This document shows positions 63,213-64,000 of a stretch of 64,000 nt of DNA, piece after piece. The translations under genes were made by a program, and so were the position numbers. The DNA is from Streptomyces sp. HUAS ZL42. Lineage in GTDB: Bacteria; Actinomycetota; Actinomycetes; Streptomycetales; Streptomycetaceae. Location: positions 434,001-498,000 of the forward strand of contig NZ_CP160403.1 in NCBI RefSeq assembly GCF_040782645.1. The letters run 5' to 3'. Under the pieces are notes generated by a model, which saw nothing but the letters and a program-made list of their open reading frames with translations, ran no database searches and was not told the origin of the DNA. Every line of letters starts with the position of its first letter. Position 1 is the stretch's first letter.

Positions 63213-64000
63213 TCATGGCACCACTTCGCTGATGTGGTTGACGCAGACGACCTTGGGCTGGGTCATCTCCTCGAAGGCGAAGCGCACGCCTTCGCGGCCC
63301 ATGCTGCCGTACTTGAACCCGCCGAACGGCATGGCGTCGAAGCGGTAGTCGGACGAGTCGTTGATCATCACTCCGCCGGCTTCCAGCAGCCGGGCCGCGT
63401 TCAGGGCGCGGTCCAGGCGGGAGGTGAAGATGCCCGCGTGGAGGCTGTAGTCGATGGCGTTGGCCTGCTCGATGGCGTCCTCGAAGGACGTGAAGGGCTG
63501 CAGCACGACGACCGGGGCGAACACCTCCTCCTGCCAGATCGAGCAGGTCGCAGGGACGTCTTCCAGGACGGTCGGCACGTACAGGGAGCCGGTGGCGTCG
63601 TTGCCGCACAGCAGTGCCGCGCCCTGGGCCACCGCCGTGTCGACCTTGGCGCGGGTGGCGGCCGCGGCCTCCTGGGTGATCATGGGGCCGACGTCGGTGC
63701 GCTCGTCGAGCGGGTCGCCGACGCGCAGCAGCTTGGTGCGGGCGACGAAGGCGTCGCGGAAGCGCTCGTAGACCTTGGCCGCGATGAGGATCCGCTGAGT
63801 GCCGATGCAGTTCTGGCCGGCGGCCCAGAACGCGCCGGAGACGCAGGAGGCCACGGCCTCGTCGAGGTCGGCGTCGTCCATGACGATGACCGGGGCGTTG
63901 CCGCCCAGGTCCATGGCGAGCTTCTTCAGGCCGGCGGTGCGGGAGATGGCCTCGCCGGTGGCGAATCCGCCGGTGAAGGACACCATGCGCACGTCGGGGG
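63213..64000 (-). CDS. Aldehyde dehydrogenase (5' part outside window)
   Basis: 262 residues seen, C-terminal two thirds. [13 protein letters not shown] (cofactor loop end), general base in MDLGGNAP (Asp in place of the usual Glu is the residue before the Leu-Gly-Gly; the catalytic Glu may be replaced), nucleophile Cys in [10 protein letters not shown] and tail [14 protein letters not shown]. Oxidises an aldehyde, perhaps that made by the SolA-like enzyme. Convergent with the AsnC gene. Confidence 0.88.
   Translation of the reverse strand, partial: PDVRMVSFTGGFATGEAISRTAGLKKLAMDLGGNAPVIVMDDADLDEAVASCVSGAFWAAGQNCIGTQRILIAAKVYERFRDAFVARTKLLRVGDPLDERTDVGPMITQEAAAATRAKVDTAVAQGAALLCGNDATGSLYVPTVLEDVPATCSIWQEEVFAPVVVLQPFTSFEDAIEQANAIDYSLHAGIFTSRLDRALNAARLLEAGGVMINDSSDYRFDAMPFGGFKYGSMGREGVRFAFEEMTQPKVVCVNHISEVVP

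Overview
High G+C, strong third-position GC bias, GTG starts, Tat signals, CBM13-bearing secreted hydrolases and many actinobacterial transposase remnants point to a Streptomyces or close relative, most likely a chromosome arm. No rRNA, tRNA or core housekeeping cluster is visible. The intact genes are interleaved with an unusual number of truncated and frameshifted genes. This fits a decaying, recombinogenic arm, but some single-base frameshifts could be base-calling errors.

Layout. 0-4 kb: flavodoxin-like reductase (cut by the window edge), SRPBCC and TfoX proteins, a FemX-type peptidoglycan-bridge enzyme and an APH-type kinase. 4.2-5.2 kb: dead GH43 arabinofuranosidase. 5.3-8.9 kb: a tightly coupled three-gene unit (two-TM membrane protein, CHAT caspase-like protease, serine alpha/beta-hydrolase), the best candidate for an undescribed system. 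9-12.8 kb: VOC proteins and a WYL regulator. 12.8-15 kb: an insertion-sequence graveyard (IS481, IS3, TnpB, IS701 and IS256 pieces, plus a DJ-1/PfpI pseudogene). 15-22.5 kb: MarR/MFS/aldehyde dehydrogenase and MFS/DUF5937-ArsR units, each with visible operators. 18.7-32 kb: a plant-polysaccharide region with intact GH27, SGNH esterase and GH95 enzymes and relics of GH95, GH27, GH5 and other genes.

32.5-37.4 kb: a complete hydroxyquinol (resorcinol-type) operon of FAD monooxygenase, maleylacetate reductase and hydroxyquinol 1,2-dioxygenase, with an AraC regulator and a 22-bp tandem repeat as its likely operator.

37.5-64 kb: an amine/amino-acid catabolic island. It holds a polyamine-type ABC transporter with an aldehyde dehydrogenase; a RidA / D-threonine-aldolase-like / SDR operon; a GntR repressor; a HAD hydrolase; three FAD amine oxidases; an aspartoacylase-like gene; an AsnC regulator and a second aldehyde dehydrogenase. 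Four copies of a GntR-type site (GTCGWTTGTCGACYA) tie the RidA operon, gntR itself and the HAD gene into one regulon. Fragments of a second RidA, SDR, PotD and PotA show that part of the island was once duplicated. Inside it lie a class III aminotransferase paired with an APH-type kinase (resembling the hydroxylysine-kinase/phospho-lyase pair), a ROK regulator, a group II intron relic and a broken multi-recombinase module.
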